Below, in pieces: positions 44,582-53,922 of a DNA stretch of 64,000 nucleotides. The position numbers were made by a program, and so were the translations under genes. The first letter of the stretch is position 1. Every line of letters starts with the position of its first letter. This DNA comes from Halobacillus shinanisalinarum (GTDB taxonomy: Bacteria > Bacillota > Bacilli > Bacillales > Halobacillaceae), in assembly GCF_022919835.1 (NCBI RefSeq), contig NZ_CP095074.1:744001-808000 (forward strand), read 5' to 3'. A model generated the notes under the pieces. That model was not told the DNA's origin, searched no databases, and saw nothing but the letters and a program-made list of their open reading frames with translations.

Positions 44582-45493
44582 TTATTCACTAGCACCATCC
44601 ATTTCCCATTCGGGGCGTTTCACTGCTATTGTTTTTGTGTGGCGAACGAGTAAATCTGCTATTTTCAATTGATTGTGTTTCAAAGGGGAATTCAGCTTCC
44701 TTTTCTCCTCTAACCAACCAGAGTAGGATAGTTCATCTATGTAGCTTGTTAAATAAGGAGCTTTTGGCCCATCAAATGAATGTGAAGGTGCCAAAACTAC
44801 TTTATGGAAAGGAAACTCCAGACCATACGCTTGCATGACACTCTTAACAAATGTCTCTGTTCTTTTTAATCCGTGCATGGGGCTGAACATCTTGGAACGA
44901 ACCCCTTTTTTCTCTACCTGCCAGCTAGATTCACTAGAAGGATAAATAGTCGTAACGTCCGGCATATCTAACACGGAAATAATTTCAATTTCGTGTGGAC
45001 CTATTAGAATGATTTCCGACGCTTCAACTGGAACCGTCTTAATTTCAACAACGGAATGATACATGACTAAAAAAGTATCAGGTAGACGCTGCAAAAATAA
45101 CTTCAGGATTTCATCTTTATAAACAGAATCATCAACGAAAGATTTCTTTTGCAATGTCGTAGTAGCCCATTTTATTTGGAAGGGAAGCAATCCATCGAGA
45201 AAATACTGTTTTAGTTCCAGCATTGTTCTCGGTGTCCATGTTTCTTCCTCGATATCTTCAGCATGACCCTCTACTTGTTTCTTCCTTAAAAAATGAAGCC
45301 AACGTTTATCCTTTTTATCTTCCTCTAAAGGACTCTCTTGCTTTTTCCCCTGCTGTTGCAGCTTCCCTTGCTCCCACAATTGCTTTATTTTCGTCCAATT
45401 TTCCTGCTTTAAACGAATATATTTGCTAGGGTATTGGTACATATTTGTTTCATACCTCGAAATGTAATCCTGCAGTTTAATTAACTGAGCCAT
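44582..45493 (-). CDS. NERD-like domain protein, YtlQ-like
   Basis: 303 residues. A charged N-terminal part is followed by a nuclease-related-like stretch (SEIILIGPHEIEIISVLDM) and a C-terminal helix-rich domain. I do not see a complete nuclease active site, so activity is open. The stop of thpR overlaps its ATG (TAATG), with GGTGAAAC as ribosome binding site inside thpR, so the two are translated together. The pair resembles ytlP-ytlQ of B. subtilis. Confidence 0.7.
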   Translation of the reverse strand: MAQLIKLQDYISRYETNMYQYPSKYIRLKQENWTKIKQLWEQGKLQQQGKKQESPLEEDKKDKRWLHFLRKKQVEGHAEDIEEETWTPRTMLELKQYFLDGLLPFQIKWATTTLQKKSFVDDSVYKDEILKLFLQRLPDTFLVMYHSVVEIKTVPVEASEIILIGPHEIEIISVLDMPDVTTIYPSSESSWQVEKKGVRSKMFSPMHGLKRTETFVKSVMQAYGLEFPFHKVVLAPSHSFDGPKAPYLTSYIDELSYSGWLEEKRKLNSPLKHNQLKIADLLVRHTKTIAVKRPEWEMDGASE

Positions 45494-46062
45494 TAAGTTT
45501 CACCTCCATTATCCAGGTTCACTTCACATACGACTTCATACTTAGGAGATTGCTGCGGGTGAATTTGATAGAGGCAGAAACGATCAACTTCCATAGAATA
45601 GCATTTTAGAAAATGGTCATGAACTTTCTTAGCTGACAAAGGGGATATCCCGCTGATCCACTTTTTCGCCAGTGTAACATGAGGTTTATACGTTCGATTT
45701 TCTCTTTCAAAGCCTACCTGTTCACAAAGTTGCTCTATGTCTCTTTTAATGCTTACCAAAGGAGAAGCAGCTTCAACTGATACATGAAAAACTCTCGGTT
45801 GATCCTTCTTTCCAAAGGCGTCTGCAGGTCCGAGCTGTAATTCAAACGGATCAGGCCATGATTTCTTTAGCAGTTCTTTTTTAATGGCTTCCAGTTGTTC
45901 TGTTGTGCAGGCGCCTAAAAACTTCAGCGTAATATGAAAGTCTTCAGGATGCGTCCAGTTTTTATATTTCATCTCCTCTCGCAGTATTTCTTGTAAATCT
46001 GCAAACTCATCTTGCCTTTCCTTTTGTAAAGGAACTCCGATAAAATAATGATTAGTTGTCAT
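45493..46062 (-). CDS. thpR: RNA 2',3'-cyclic phosphodiesterase (2H family, ThpR)
   Basis: 189 residues. The two HxT motifs of the 2H phosphoesterase fold are present: FHITLKFLG (H43) and KPHVTLAKKW (about H127). Members open 2',3'-cyclic phosphates on RNA and were first described as 2'-5' RNA ligases. The ATG at 46062 follows GGAGTG; the longer frame from 46128 lacks support. It is coupled to the NERD-like gene. B. subtilis calls the homologue YtlP. Confidence 0.88.
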   Translation of the reverse strand: MTTNHYFIGVPLQKERQDEFADLQEILREEMKYKNWTHPEDFHITLKFLGACTTEQLEAIKKELLKKSWPDPFELQLGPADAFGKKDQPRVFHVSVEAASPLVSIKRDIEQLCEQVGFERENRTYKPHVTLAKKWISGISPLSAKKVHDHFLKCYSMEVDRFCLYQIHPQQSPKYEVVCEVNLDNGGET

Positions 46063-46128
46063 CCCGCAACACTCCATTTCACAGAACTGGTGACCAATTA
46101 TGAACAACTGCAACGAAGCCAATGCCAA

Positions 46129-46394
46129 CGAGACTCCTCATAGTGAAAATCCATACATCAATAAGAAGGCCGCCCATAAAAGTAACGCTGCCGGAATATT
46201 TAATCCTACAGAAATCCCCTGGACCATCGTCATAGGATAAACGGTAGAACTTGAAGGGGCAAACCTTTTGTTATTTCCCTTTGAAGACAAACAGGGGAAT
46301 AATGAACCGGACCGAAGAATGCAAAAAAATAAAGGTTTGAATACGTTCTCTCTTTTGCCATTATTGCATGAAAGAAATTTCTCTCTTCACGAAG
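46129..46394. other. Spacer with a possible membrane-protein remnant
   Basis: No intact gene. On the minus strand a frame ending near 46139 reads VYPMTMVQGISVGLNIPA and then one hydrophobic segment (ALLLWAAFLLMYGFSL) before a stop. It has no ribosome binding site, so it may be the tail of a lost membrane gene or chance. Confidence 0.3.
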
Positions 46395-47774
46395 TTATTT
46401 AGTTAGTCGGTAGATAGAATCCGCGTAGATAGAGATCGCCTTGATCATATCTTTTATTCGCACGTGTTCATTTTTTTGATGAGCAGTATCAGGGCTGTCT
46501 TTGAACAAAGCACCATAGGCAACACCCGATTCAAGCGTCCGCGCATAAGTAGCGCCCCCTATAGCTTGTGTCATTTCGTTATCATTTGTAACCTCATTAT
46601 AAATAGATAATAATGTTTGTACGTAAGGATTGTCCTCTTCTACATAGAGGGCTTGCAAGTGATCGTACAGTTCAAACGCCCCACCCTCCTGTTCAGCAAA
46701 TTGTTTTAACTTATCAATTACAGTTTCACCATCAACAGTGACAGGATAACGCGTATTCACCCCTACTAGGCAGTTCTCTCCCTTATTCCAAGTGAGTGAG
46801 CCTATATTTAAAGTAAGTGAGCCAGAAGCTTCATCCACGTAATTCACCCCTATTGCTTCCCCAGTAAAATCATGAAATCGATGGTGAAGCTTTGTCACGA
46901 TTTGCTTGTGTGCTTTTGGAAGAGGGAGCTCTTGTAAAAAAGCTAACAAAAAGATGGCCGCATTTTTACCCTGTTCAGGCTTACTGCCATGTGCCGGTGT
47001 CCCCTCAACTGTTATGGTGATTTCATCATTTTGCCTATCTACGTTTCCTTCAACATCTTTTGTTTGGAGGAAGAATTGGAATGCTTCCTCTATGTCATCA
47101 GCCGTTTTAATTTTCGCTACCGCTTGGGACGGAACCATATTTAGGCGATCCCCACTTTCTATCGTCAAAAGCTCACACGCCCCATGTGATTCATTGGATA
47201 CCGGGAACGTTAGATAGGTATCTACTAACCCTTTTTCTGCGTTAATAACAGGAAAAGAGGCATCGGGTGAAAATCCGAATTCAGGCATATCTTCCTGCTT
47301 AAAATAATGTTCAATGCCCTGCCAGTCTCGTTCCTCGTCGGTTCCAACAATGAGCCGGACACGTTTGTTTGGCTTGAAGCCTTGATCCTTAAGCAGCTTC
47401 ATAGCAATGTAGGCGGCCATTATCGGCCCTTTATCATCCTGTGCTCCTCGAGCATAGATGTTTCCGTGCTTAATGACAGGTATGAAGGGATCGGTTTCCC
47501 AGCCTTCTCCTGGCGGTACTACGTCAAGGTGGCCGAGGATACCGATAATTTGCTCTCCTTTTCCAAATTCGATGTGGCCAGCGTGGCCATCAACGTTCTT
47601 TATGACAAAACTATCTTTTTCAGCGATCTTAAGCATGGTTTGAAGGGATTGATCAATAGCTTCACCATAAGGAAAATCGGTACTCTTTTCATAAACACTT
47701 GGAATACGTAATAGTTGCGAAACTTTTTCTATATACTCTGATTCATATTGTTTACTTAGTGAAGTAAAGTTCAT
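46395..47774 (-). CDS. pepV: Dipeptidase PepV (M20 family)
   Basis: 459 residues. Zinc dipeptidase that releases amino acids from dipeptides in the cytoplasm. Metal ligands are visible in LGHLDVVPPGEGW, ARGAQDDKGPIMA, VGTDEERDW and SPDASFPV. Its ATG overlaps the stop of the K+ channel gene by 4 bases (ATGA), so it is translationally coupled to it. GGTGGC is its ribosome binding site. B. subtilis homologue: YtjP. Confidence 0.92.
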   Translation of the reverse strand: MNFTSLSKQYESEYIEKVSQLLRIPSVYEKSTDFPYGEAIDQSLQTMLKIAEKDSFVIKNVDGHAGHIEFGKGEQIIGILGHLDVVPPGEGWETDPFIPVIKHGNIYARGAQDDKGPIMAAYIAMKLLKDQGFKPNKRVRLIVGTDEERDWQGIEHYFKQEDMPEFGFSPDASFPVINAEKGLVDTYLTFPVSNESHGACELLTIESGDRLNMVPSQAVAKIKTADDIEEAFQFFLQTKDVEGNVDRQNDEITITVEGTPAHGSKPEQGKNAAIFLLAFLQELPLPKAHKQIVTKLHHRFHDFTGEAIGVNYVDEASGSLTLNIGSLTWNKGENCLVGVNTRYPVTVDGETVIDKLKQFAEQEGGAFELYDHLQALYVEEDNPYVQTLLSIYNEVTNDNEMTQAIGGATYARTLESGVAYGALFKDSPDTAHQKNEHVRIKDMIKAISIYADSIYRLTK

Positions 47775-48796
47775 AGGGAGCCACCTTTTCTCATAATCTT
47801 CTCATAAGTAGGATCATCACAAACGACGTACAATTCAGCTTCGGCAGGCAATTGCTCATCCAGGCGGCGATTGATGGTAAGATCGCTGCCGTCTGCAATC
47901 AATGTTGCACCTTCATTTAATAATTCTTGAAATGCATGTCGGTACGTAACCCATGATGAGCGTACAGGGATATAATAAAGGTCATCACCTACAGAACGTC
48001 TCAAAAGCTGGCTATAGATCTCTGAAACACCTTTTCTAAAGGCTGATCTTACGGCAAGTGAAGAGATCGTTTCATTCGATACAATAAATTCATCCACGCG
48101 TGCATGCTGAAAGTTCTTAATATGCTTTTCTTCCATAATCTCTACAACGGTGTGAACATTAGGTGCTACAGACTCAATGGTGGAAGCAATCAACAGTGTT
48201 TTGCCATCAGCTACTTGATCATTCGTTACGTGATCATCTGCAAATATTAGGACAGATCGTGCACTTTTTACAGAAGCTTTTTCCAAAGTTTCCGCTTCTG
48301 AGGCATTGCCTTTTATGTAGTGAATATTCTCCTTTAATATTGGGGCTTCTTTCAATTCGTCAATGATAATGATTTCAACATCCTTATGAGTATCCACCAT
48401 TTCGTTAACAGCAAAACGTGCTTTTTGTGACCAGCCAATAATAATAAAATGATCCTTGCCTTTAAACACGATATCACCCTCCAGCCGTTTTTTTCTAAAT
48501 ACTGCAAGTCCGTCAATGATCTTACCTATTACAATTCCAATCAAACCGATGCCAAATATGTAAAGAATAATCGCTATACCACGACCAGCTGCAGTTACGG
48601 GATAATAATCTCCATACCCTACTGTGGTCACGGTTGTCATCACCCACCAAAACCCATCGAATACGGTAGGAAATGTATCATTCTCAACGTAAACAACGAG
48701 GATTGAAGATAAAATCACGAGCAAGGCACTACTTATAAATAAGACGTAGTTGTTTACCTTTACCATTTTCAAAAAGAACTTTCTTAATAAAACCAT
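47771..48796 (-). CDS. Potassium channel with RCK domain (YugO/MthK type)
   Basis: 341 residues. Two membrane helices flank a pore loop with the selectivity filter TVGYGD (residues 58-63). The cytoplasmic RCK (TrkA-N) domain starts at HFIIIGWSQKARFAV near residue 115 and a TrkA-C-like end follows. Such channels gate K+ flow in response to ligands or ions; B. subtilis YugO is the best known relative. The ATG at 48796 follows GGGGAGG; the frame extends 5 codons upstream. It is coupled to pepV, an unusual pairing. Confidence 0.92.
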   Translation of the reverse strand: MVLLRKFFLKMVKVNNYVLFISSALLVILSSILVVYVENDTFPTVFDGFWWVMTTVTTVGYGDYYPVTAAGRGIAIILYIFGIGLIGIVIGKIIDGLAVFRKKRLEGDIVFKGKDHFIIIGWSQKARFAVNEMVDTHKDVEIIIIDELKEAPILKENIHYIKGNASEAETLEKASVKSARSVLIFADDHVTNDQVADGKTLLIASTIESVAPNVHTVVEIMEEKHIKNFQHARVDEFIVSNETISSLAVRSAFRKGVSEIYSQLLRRSVGDDLYYIPVRSSWVTYRHAFQELLNEGATLIADGSDLTINRRLDEQLPAEAELYVVCDDPTYEKIMRKGGSL

Positions 48797-48960
48797 CGTG
48801 TGCCTCCCCATTTTTTAACTATTTGTAAAGTATCTAGAAAACTCTGTAAATTTTGCGCGTTTTTCTAGCCGATTTGTTCTCATTGTTGTAATATGTAGAT
48901 AACTTCATACATTCACTAGCACCGCGAGAATTCCAATGAATGATAATAAGGAGTGGTTTT

Positions 48961-49179
48961 TTGAATCATCCATCATCCCGTATGCTAAATCGGATCAAGG
49001 CTGTTTACTTGTATATTAAAGATCAGGGGACCGTTACGACTAATCAGCTAGCTGAAGAATTCGGTATAACTGATCGAACGATGCAAAGGGACTTAAGCAT
49101 TTTGGAATACAATGGTCTTGTTTCAAGCCCGCACCGTGGAAAGTGGACAACAACTGAAAAGAGAGTCAAGATTTCATAA
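48961..49179 (+). CDS. ytzE: DeoR-type helix-turn-helix protein YtzE
   Basis: 72 residues, one DeoR N-terminal winged helix (NRIKAVYLYIKDQGTVTTNQ, LAEEFGITDRTMQRDLSIL) without the usual C-terminal sensor domain. This matches the short B. subtilis YtzE. The TTG at 48961 has AAGGAGTGG at the right distance. It probably binds DNA, but its targets are unknown. Confidence 0.87.
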   Translation: MNHPSSRMLNRIKAVYLYIKDQGTVTTNQLAEEFGITDRTMQRDLSILEYNGLVSSPHRGKWTTTEKRVKIS

Positions 49180-49228
49180 AATAGAAAAAGCAGAAAGATA
49201 TGCTTACGAAATTTTCATCTAATGATAG

Positions 49229-49258
49229 AACACCCGGGGAAATCCCGGGTGTTTTTTA
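49229..49258. terminator. Bidirectional terminator between ytzE and ytzG
   Basis: AACACCCGGG pairs with CCCGGGTGTT around a 5-base loop, then TTTTTT. Confidence 0.9.
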
Positions 49259-49981
49259 CTATTCTAAATTAGTAATAGTTAGCAAATAATCAAGTTCTTC
49301 CTCAGTAAGTTCTCTATATTCCCCTAACTCAAGTTCAGGAGCCAGCATCAAACTTCCTATCTTTATTCGCTTTAAATAGGTAACTTTCTTGTCGACTGCC
49401 TCAAACATTCGCTTCACTTGATGGAACTTACCTTCCGTGATCGTCAGCTCTATTTCTGATTGGGCAGCTGAATGCGTAATGTGAAGGTTGGCTGGCTTTG
49501 TGACATATCCGTCTTCAAGAGTAACTCCTTCAGCGAAGTTTTGCACATCATTTTCTGTTACCTCACCCGCTATCACAGCATAATACGTTTTACCAATATC
49601 CTTCTTTGGCGTGGTCAAACGATGAGCCAGCTGGCCATCGTTTGTAATTAAAAGCAACCCCTCTGTATCCTTATCCAATCTACCGACAGGAAAGGGCTCA
49701 AAGACTTGATCTTCTATTTGAAGAATATCGATAACTGTTGGGTCGTTCGCATCCTTCGTAGCAGAAACTAAGTCACCCGGTTTATTTAACATTAAATAAA
49801 TATACTCTCGATAGTCTACCTCTTCTCCCATGACAGTAACCATATCTTCATCTGGGTTCACATGGGTTTTGGGGCTCTTCTCAGGCTGACCATTAACTCT
49901 TATATTTCCGCCTTTAAGTAACCCTTTGACTTCTTTACGTGTACCATAGCCCATATTAGCTAATAATTTATCGATTCGCAT
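49259..49981 (-). CDS. ytzG: 16S rRNA pseudouridine synthase, RsuA family
   Basis: 240 residues. An N-terminal S4 domain (MRIDKLLANMGYGTRKEVK) precedes the RsuA catalytic core with the aspartate in PVGRLDKDTEGLLLITNDG and the KPGDLVSATKD motif. It isomerises a uridine in 16S rRNA, by homology U516. GGGGGTAAGG precedes the ATG. The stop of ytgP is only 4 bases upstream, so the two form an operon as in B. subtilis. Confidence 0.92.
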   Translation of the reverse strand: MRIDKLLANMGYGTRKEVKGLLKGGNIRVNGQPEKSPKTHVNPDEDMVTVMGEEVDYREYIYLMLNKPGDLVSATKDANDPTVIDILQIEDQVFEPFPVGRLDKDTEGLLLITNDGQLAHRLTTPKKDIGKTYYAVIAGEVTENDVQNFAEGVTLEDGYVTKPANLHITHSAAQSEIELTITEGKFHQVKRMFEAVDKKVTYLKRIKIGSLMLAPELELGEYRELTEEELDYLLTITNLE

Positions 49982-49985
49982 ATCC

Positions 49986-51614
49986 TTACCCCCTTTGCCC
50001 GCGTCTTAGAAACTTATCAAGTATCCGTACACGTCCTCCTAGTATCCTTTCGAGCAATGTTGTTTGGTAAGCCATCCATATATAGACGATTCCGCCTATC
50101 CCCGCACTGAGCATCAATATAAACAGGGCAGCCAGTCTGCTATCAAGCGGGTCCCACAGAAGGCCTATAGCCCATTTTATTAAAAAAACGACTGCAGCCA
50201 TGATTGTAGTAACGATTATGATAAGCAAACTTCTTTTATATACTTGCTTGAATGAAAAATCAATCGCTCTATGAATCCGCCATAAATTTAAAGCTACAGC
50301 TACAAGGACTGCCAATCCGGTTGAAATAATCGATCCTTTTGCACCAAACATAACGATAAACCATGAGTTTGTAAGGAGCTTAATCGCAAGTCCTGAACCG
50401 AGACTGACTACAGCGAAGTTTTGCCGGTTTATACCTTGTAGAATGGACGATGTTACCGTATATAATGCAAAGAATAATCCAACGGGCGCATACCATCTAA
50501 GAAAATCCCCAAAATAACTCACCTTATCTACCCCATAAAAGGCTCCATAAGCCTCATTAGCGAGAACCGATAATCCCACAACAGCAGGCAGAATGAGCAG
50601 GGCGATAATCTGTAAAGCCTGATTAATTTGGTGATTTAACTGCCCCATGTAATTTTTAGTGTATGACTTTGTTATAGCCGGTAGTAAAGCAAGGGATAGA
50701 CCAATGCCTAATGTCACAGGTATGATTACTAATTTATGACTTAACACATGGATAGCTGATAATGCTACACCGGAATTATCACCTAATCCAGCCACGGTCA
50801 TCGCTTGTTTAAATGTAAATTGATCAATTAACTGATACAGAGGTGTCGCTATTCCAACCAACACAAATGGACCAGCGTAACCTAATAGTTCTTTATACAT
50901 TGATTTCCTTGAAATATCATACGTGAACTCTTGCTGTTCTACCAGCTTATCCAAATGGGGTTTACGTTTCTTCCAAAACACAGCCAAGACAATTAATGAG
51001 GCAACTCCGCCTATGAAAGCCGCAAAAGTGGAAAAACCAATGGCTGTTGAAAGCTCCCCACCCAACACATTAAGTACAACGTACACCGAAACGAGTAAAA
51101 AGATAATCCGCACGATTTGTTCAATGACTTGAGAAATGCCGGTGGGAGCCATTGAGTCGTTTCCTTGAAAAAATCCGCGTATGATACTCATTAAAGGTAT
51201 AATTAGTAGGGCAAAGCTGATCATACGAATAACAATCGTTACCTCGGCTACCTTAGTATTCGTAGCTTCATCCGACAAACTATGAATGGCAATTTGTTCA
51301 GCACCTAAAAACGTAATCAGAAACGCAACAATTCCTGTAAATCCCATAAGCAGCATGCCGGACCTTAGCATCTCACGTCCCGTTTGATAATCTTCAAGCG
51401 AATTATATTTGGAGACAAACTTTGAAACAGCCAAAGGCACACCAAGTGTAGATAAACTCAATAAAATATTGTATGGTGTATAAGCGTAGAAATACAGCTC
51501 CATACCGTCAGGGCCGACCATTTCCTCAAATGGGACTGTATAAATCATTCCTAGAAATTTTGACAGAAATGAGGCTACTGTCAGGATCATTGTACCTTTT
51601 AAAATTTTCGACAT
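49986..51614 (-). CDS. ytgP: MurJ-type lipid II flippase / polysaccharide exporter YtgP
   Basis: 542 residues with about 14 membrane helices and a short cytosolic tail. It belongs to the MOP superfamily. B. subtilis YtgP (MurJ) moves lipid II, the wall precursor, to the outer face. Conserved stretches include SKFLGMIYTVPFEEMVGPDG near the N-terminus and PVTLGIGLSLALLPAITKSY. GGTGAAG precedes the ATG. It is upstream of and coupled to ytzG. Confidence 0.9.
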   Translation of the reverse strand: MSKILKGTMILTVASFLSKFLGMIYTVPFEEMVGPDGMELYFYAYTPYNILLSLSTLGVPLAVSKFVSKYNSLEDYQTGREMLRSGMLLMGFTGIVAFLITFLGAEQIAIHSLSDEATNTKVAEVTIVIRMISFALLIIPLMSIIRGFFQGNDSMAPTGISQVIEQIVRIIFLLVSVYVVLNVLGGELSTAIGFSTFAAFIGGVASLIVLAVFWKKRKPHLDKLVEQQEFTYDISRKSMYKELLGYAGPFVLVGIATPLYQLIDQFTFKQAMTVAGLGDNSGVALSAIHVLSHKLVIIPVTLGIGLSLALLPAITKSYTKNYMGQLNHQINQALQIIALLILPAVVGLSVLANEAYGAFYGVDKVSYFGDFLRWYAPVGLFFALYTVTSSILQGINRQNFAVVSLGSGLAIKLLTNSWFIVMFGAKGSIISTGLAVLVAVALNLWRIHRAIDFSFKQVYKRSLLIIIVTTIMAAVVFLIKWAIGLLWDPLDSRLAALFILMLSAGIGGIVYIWMAYQTTLLERILGGRVRILDKFLRRGQRG

Positions 51615-51720
51615 AATGTTATCTTCACCTTCAATATGTTGTAGAGTCGAACGGATCTATTTTATCATAAATAACAAGGAAACATCTGTTTTAAGTGGTT
51701 AAAAAGAAAGGAAGAACGAC

Positions 51721-52980
51721 ATGAGCTACCAAGTAACGATCATCGGTGGAGGACCATCAGGGCTAATGGCGGCCATTGCAGCAGCTGAACAAGGGGTTAC
51801 TACTTTACTTCTTGATAAGGGAAGCAAGCTTGGCACAAAGCTTGCGATATCGGGTGGCGGCCGTTGTAATGTCACGAACCGGCTGCCAGAAGATGAAGTG
51901 ATTAAACATATACCAGGCAACGGAAAATTTTTGTACAGCCCTTTCTCCGTTTTCAACAACTATGACATCATTGAATTTTTTGAAGATCTAGGAGTGGGGT
52001 TAAAAGAAGAGGACCACGGCAGAATGTTTCCAGTTAGTAACAAAGCGAAAGATGTTGTCAACGCTCTTCTTTCACGGCTTAAGGAACTTAATGTCGAAAT
52101 ACGGACAAAAATCCCTGTTGAAGCAATACACTATGGGGAGAATGAGCATCAAATAATTTTAGAGTCCAAAGAAAAAGTCATCACTCGCTCCGTTGTTTTA
52201 GCGGTCGGCGGGAAGGCTGTTCCTCACACAGGAAGTACAGGTGATGGCTATGCCTGGGCAAAGAAAGCAGGACATACGATAACTACACTTTTCCCAACAG
52301 AAGTTCCCCTGCTATCAAAAGATTCTTTTATTCAAAATAAAGCACTCCAAGGTCTATCCTTAAGAGATGTAGACGTCTCCGTTATCAGTAAAAAAAACAA
52401 AGCAATCATTACCCATCGAATGGACATGCTATTTACACACTTCGGTTTGTCAGGGCCAGCAATTCTAAGGTGTTCACAGTATGTAGTAAAGGAATTTATG
52501 AAAGGGCATAGACCCGTTACCATAGAGATAGATTGTCTACCCGATGAACATGAGCAGAAGTTATATGAACATTTGCAAAACCAATTGAAAGAACAACCTA
52601 GGAAGTCTTTCCGTAATGTCGTTAAAGGATTGGTTCCCGAGCGATTACTTGTCTACCTATTAAAGATCAATGATGTAAATCATGAAGATAAAGCCGCAAA
52701 CATCTCCAACCAGCAACTGCACAGTTTTGTCAAACACATAAAACATTTTAATGTTACTGTCCATGATTCGCAACCAATTGAAAAAGCCTTTGTCACGGGG
52801 GGCGGTGTTTCAATTAAAGAGGTTGTACCAAATACGCTGCAATCGAAACTCATGGAACGTCTTTACTTTTGTGGTGAAATTCTTGATATTCATGGTTATA
52901 CAGGGGGATATAACATCACAGCTGCTATGGTTACAGGTCGAGTAGCAGGTATTCATGCAGCATATGAAGCGATGGGATAG
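51721..52980 (+). CDS. ytfP: HI0933/BaiN-like FAD oxidoreductase YtfP
   Basis: 419 residues. The N-terminal FAD dinucleotide motif is [12 protein letters not shown], the family hallmark [10 protein letters not shown] is at about 41-50, and the C-terminal [16 protein letters not shown] closes the FAD site. Substrates of these flavoproteins are not known in Bacillus. AAAGGAAG precedes the ATG. It is divergent from ytgP-ytzG as in B. subtilis. Confidence 0.93.
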   Translation: MSYQVTIIGGGPSGLMAAIAAAEQGVTTLLLDKGSKLGTKLAISGGGRCNVTNRLPEDEVIKHIPGNGKFLYSPFSVFNNYDIIEFFEDLGVGLKEEDHGRMFPVSNKAKDVVNALLSRLKELNVEIRTKIPVEAIHYGENEHQIILESKEKVITRSVVLAVGGKAVPHTGSTGDGYAWAKKAGHTITTLFPTEVPLLSKDSFIQNKALQGLSLRDVDVSVISKKNKAIITHRMDMLFTHFGLSGPAILRCSQYVVKEFMKGHRPVTIEIDCLPDEHEQKLYEHLQNQLKEQPRKSFRNVVKGLVPERLLVYLLKINDVNHEDKAANISNQQLHSFVKHIKHFNVTVHDSQPIEKAFVTGGGVSIKEVVPNTLQSKLMERLYFCGEILDIHGYTGGYNITAAMVTGRVAGIHAAYEAMG

Positions 52981-53037
52981 AGGAAAATTTTGAATAACGA
53001 TCTATTCAACTTTAAAGATCTTCCTTCAGTATAAAGA

Positions 53038-53079
53038 TAAAAAGCCGAGATCCCTGATGATAGGTTTCTCGGCTTTTTA
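53038..53079. terminator. Bidirectional terminator after ytfP
   Basis: AAAAAGCCGAGA pairs with TCTCGGCTTTTT around a 16-base loop, between convergent stops. Confidence 0.88.
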
Positions 53080-53328
53080 CCAAATAAGAACTAAACTCAT
53101 ATATGTAAGTAACAAAGCTGCTGCCAAGCAAAGTACTCCATAGAACAGAGATTTTCCAGTGGCAGCTAACACACCCATAACAGCCAGAATTATAATCATA
53201 CCGTTCAGACAGATGTGTTGAAACTTCGAAGCATCTTCTCCTAATGATAATAAATAAAATCCTGCTGGAATGAAGAGCAGCACAAAAGTATATTTGTTAA
53301 CAAGTACGTGTGACTGTTTATCCTCCAC
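53077..53328 (-). CDS. Small integral membrane protein
   Basis: 83 residues with three predicted membrane helices (YTFVLLFIPAGFYLLSL, MIIILAVMGVLAATG, and LCLAAALLLTYMSLVLIW). AAGGAGG is nine bases upstream of a GTG at 53328; an ATT three codons... one codon earlier is nearer the site but is a rare start. I do not recognise the family. It is convergent with ytfP, and repeat copy 6 begins about 55 bases upstream, possibly replacing its promoter region. Confidence 0.65.
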   Translation of the reverse strand: MEDKQSHVLVNKYTFVLLFIPAGFYLLSLGEDASKFQHICLNGMIIILAVMGVLAATGKSLFYGVLCLAAALLLTYMSLVLIW

Positions 53329-53385
53329 AATACTAAACCTCCTTACTACCATTTTTCATTTTATAAAAAGTGAAACTTATTTTTA

Positions 53386-53761
53386 GTGTGTGTTCAAAAA
53401 GTTGACGAATGAGAAACTCGACAAAGATCGTCACCTCCCGTGACAAAGTCGACACGAGCACGTTCTTTGCGCGTCGCAAGAAGTTCGAAGTGCGACGGTT
53501 TTGAGGACCACAGCGGAGGTGAGGATCGGAAAAACCGAGCAACGAAGAAATTCGCTGTTTATCCCGTATGAACGGTCAGTAAAACTCCAAAGGTATCGTC
53601 GTGAAAATAAGAAGCTAAGCGGGGGGGTTAACTGTCCGTAAATGTCAGAATTTTAAGGAACACAGACTAAAATCGCCACGTCGTGTAAGCCTCAACGAAC
53701 CATCAGTAAAAACCCTGATGGAAGTTTCACCTTATCATCTCGTAACTTTTTGAACATCCTC
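53386..53761 (+). mobile_element. Miniature inverted-repeat element, copy 6 (376 bp, composite)
   Basis: The left 185 bases match the interior of copy 3 (GTGTGTGTTCAAAAAGTTGACG ends, CAACGAAGAAATTCG). The right part is the module seen in copy 4 (GGTCAGTAAAA, CACAGACTAAAATCGCCA, CCATCAG/CTGATGG hairpin). It ends TTTTTGAACATCCTC. The second module begins right after TTTATC and is followed by CTTATC, so it appears inserted into the first with a TTATC duplication. The outer flanks are TTTTA and TATTA (4 of 5 match). Confidence 0.8.
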
Positions 53762-53922
53762 TATTAGTTTATCATAATCATGTAAATCTTGTTCCTGATG
53801 CTTAATGGTCTAAACGAACCGTTAAAAAAGATTCATCGGAATTCTTAAATAGGAGATTAAAATTGTACTTTTAAAGCAAAATAAAAAGGTATTGAATTAA
53901 ATCAGTGAGGGTGAAAAACTTT

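Noticed and set aside
53333..53542. 69-codon frame at the left part of repeat copy 6
   Set aside because: Again internal to the repeat; no ribosome binding site.
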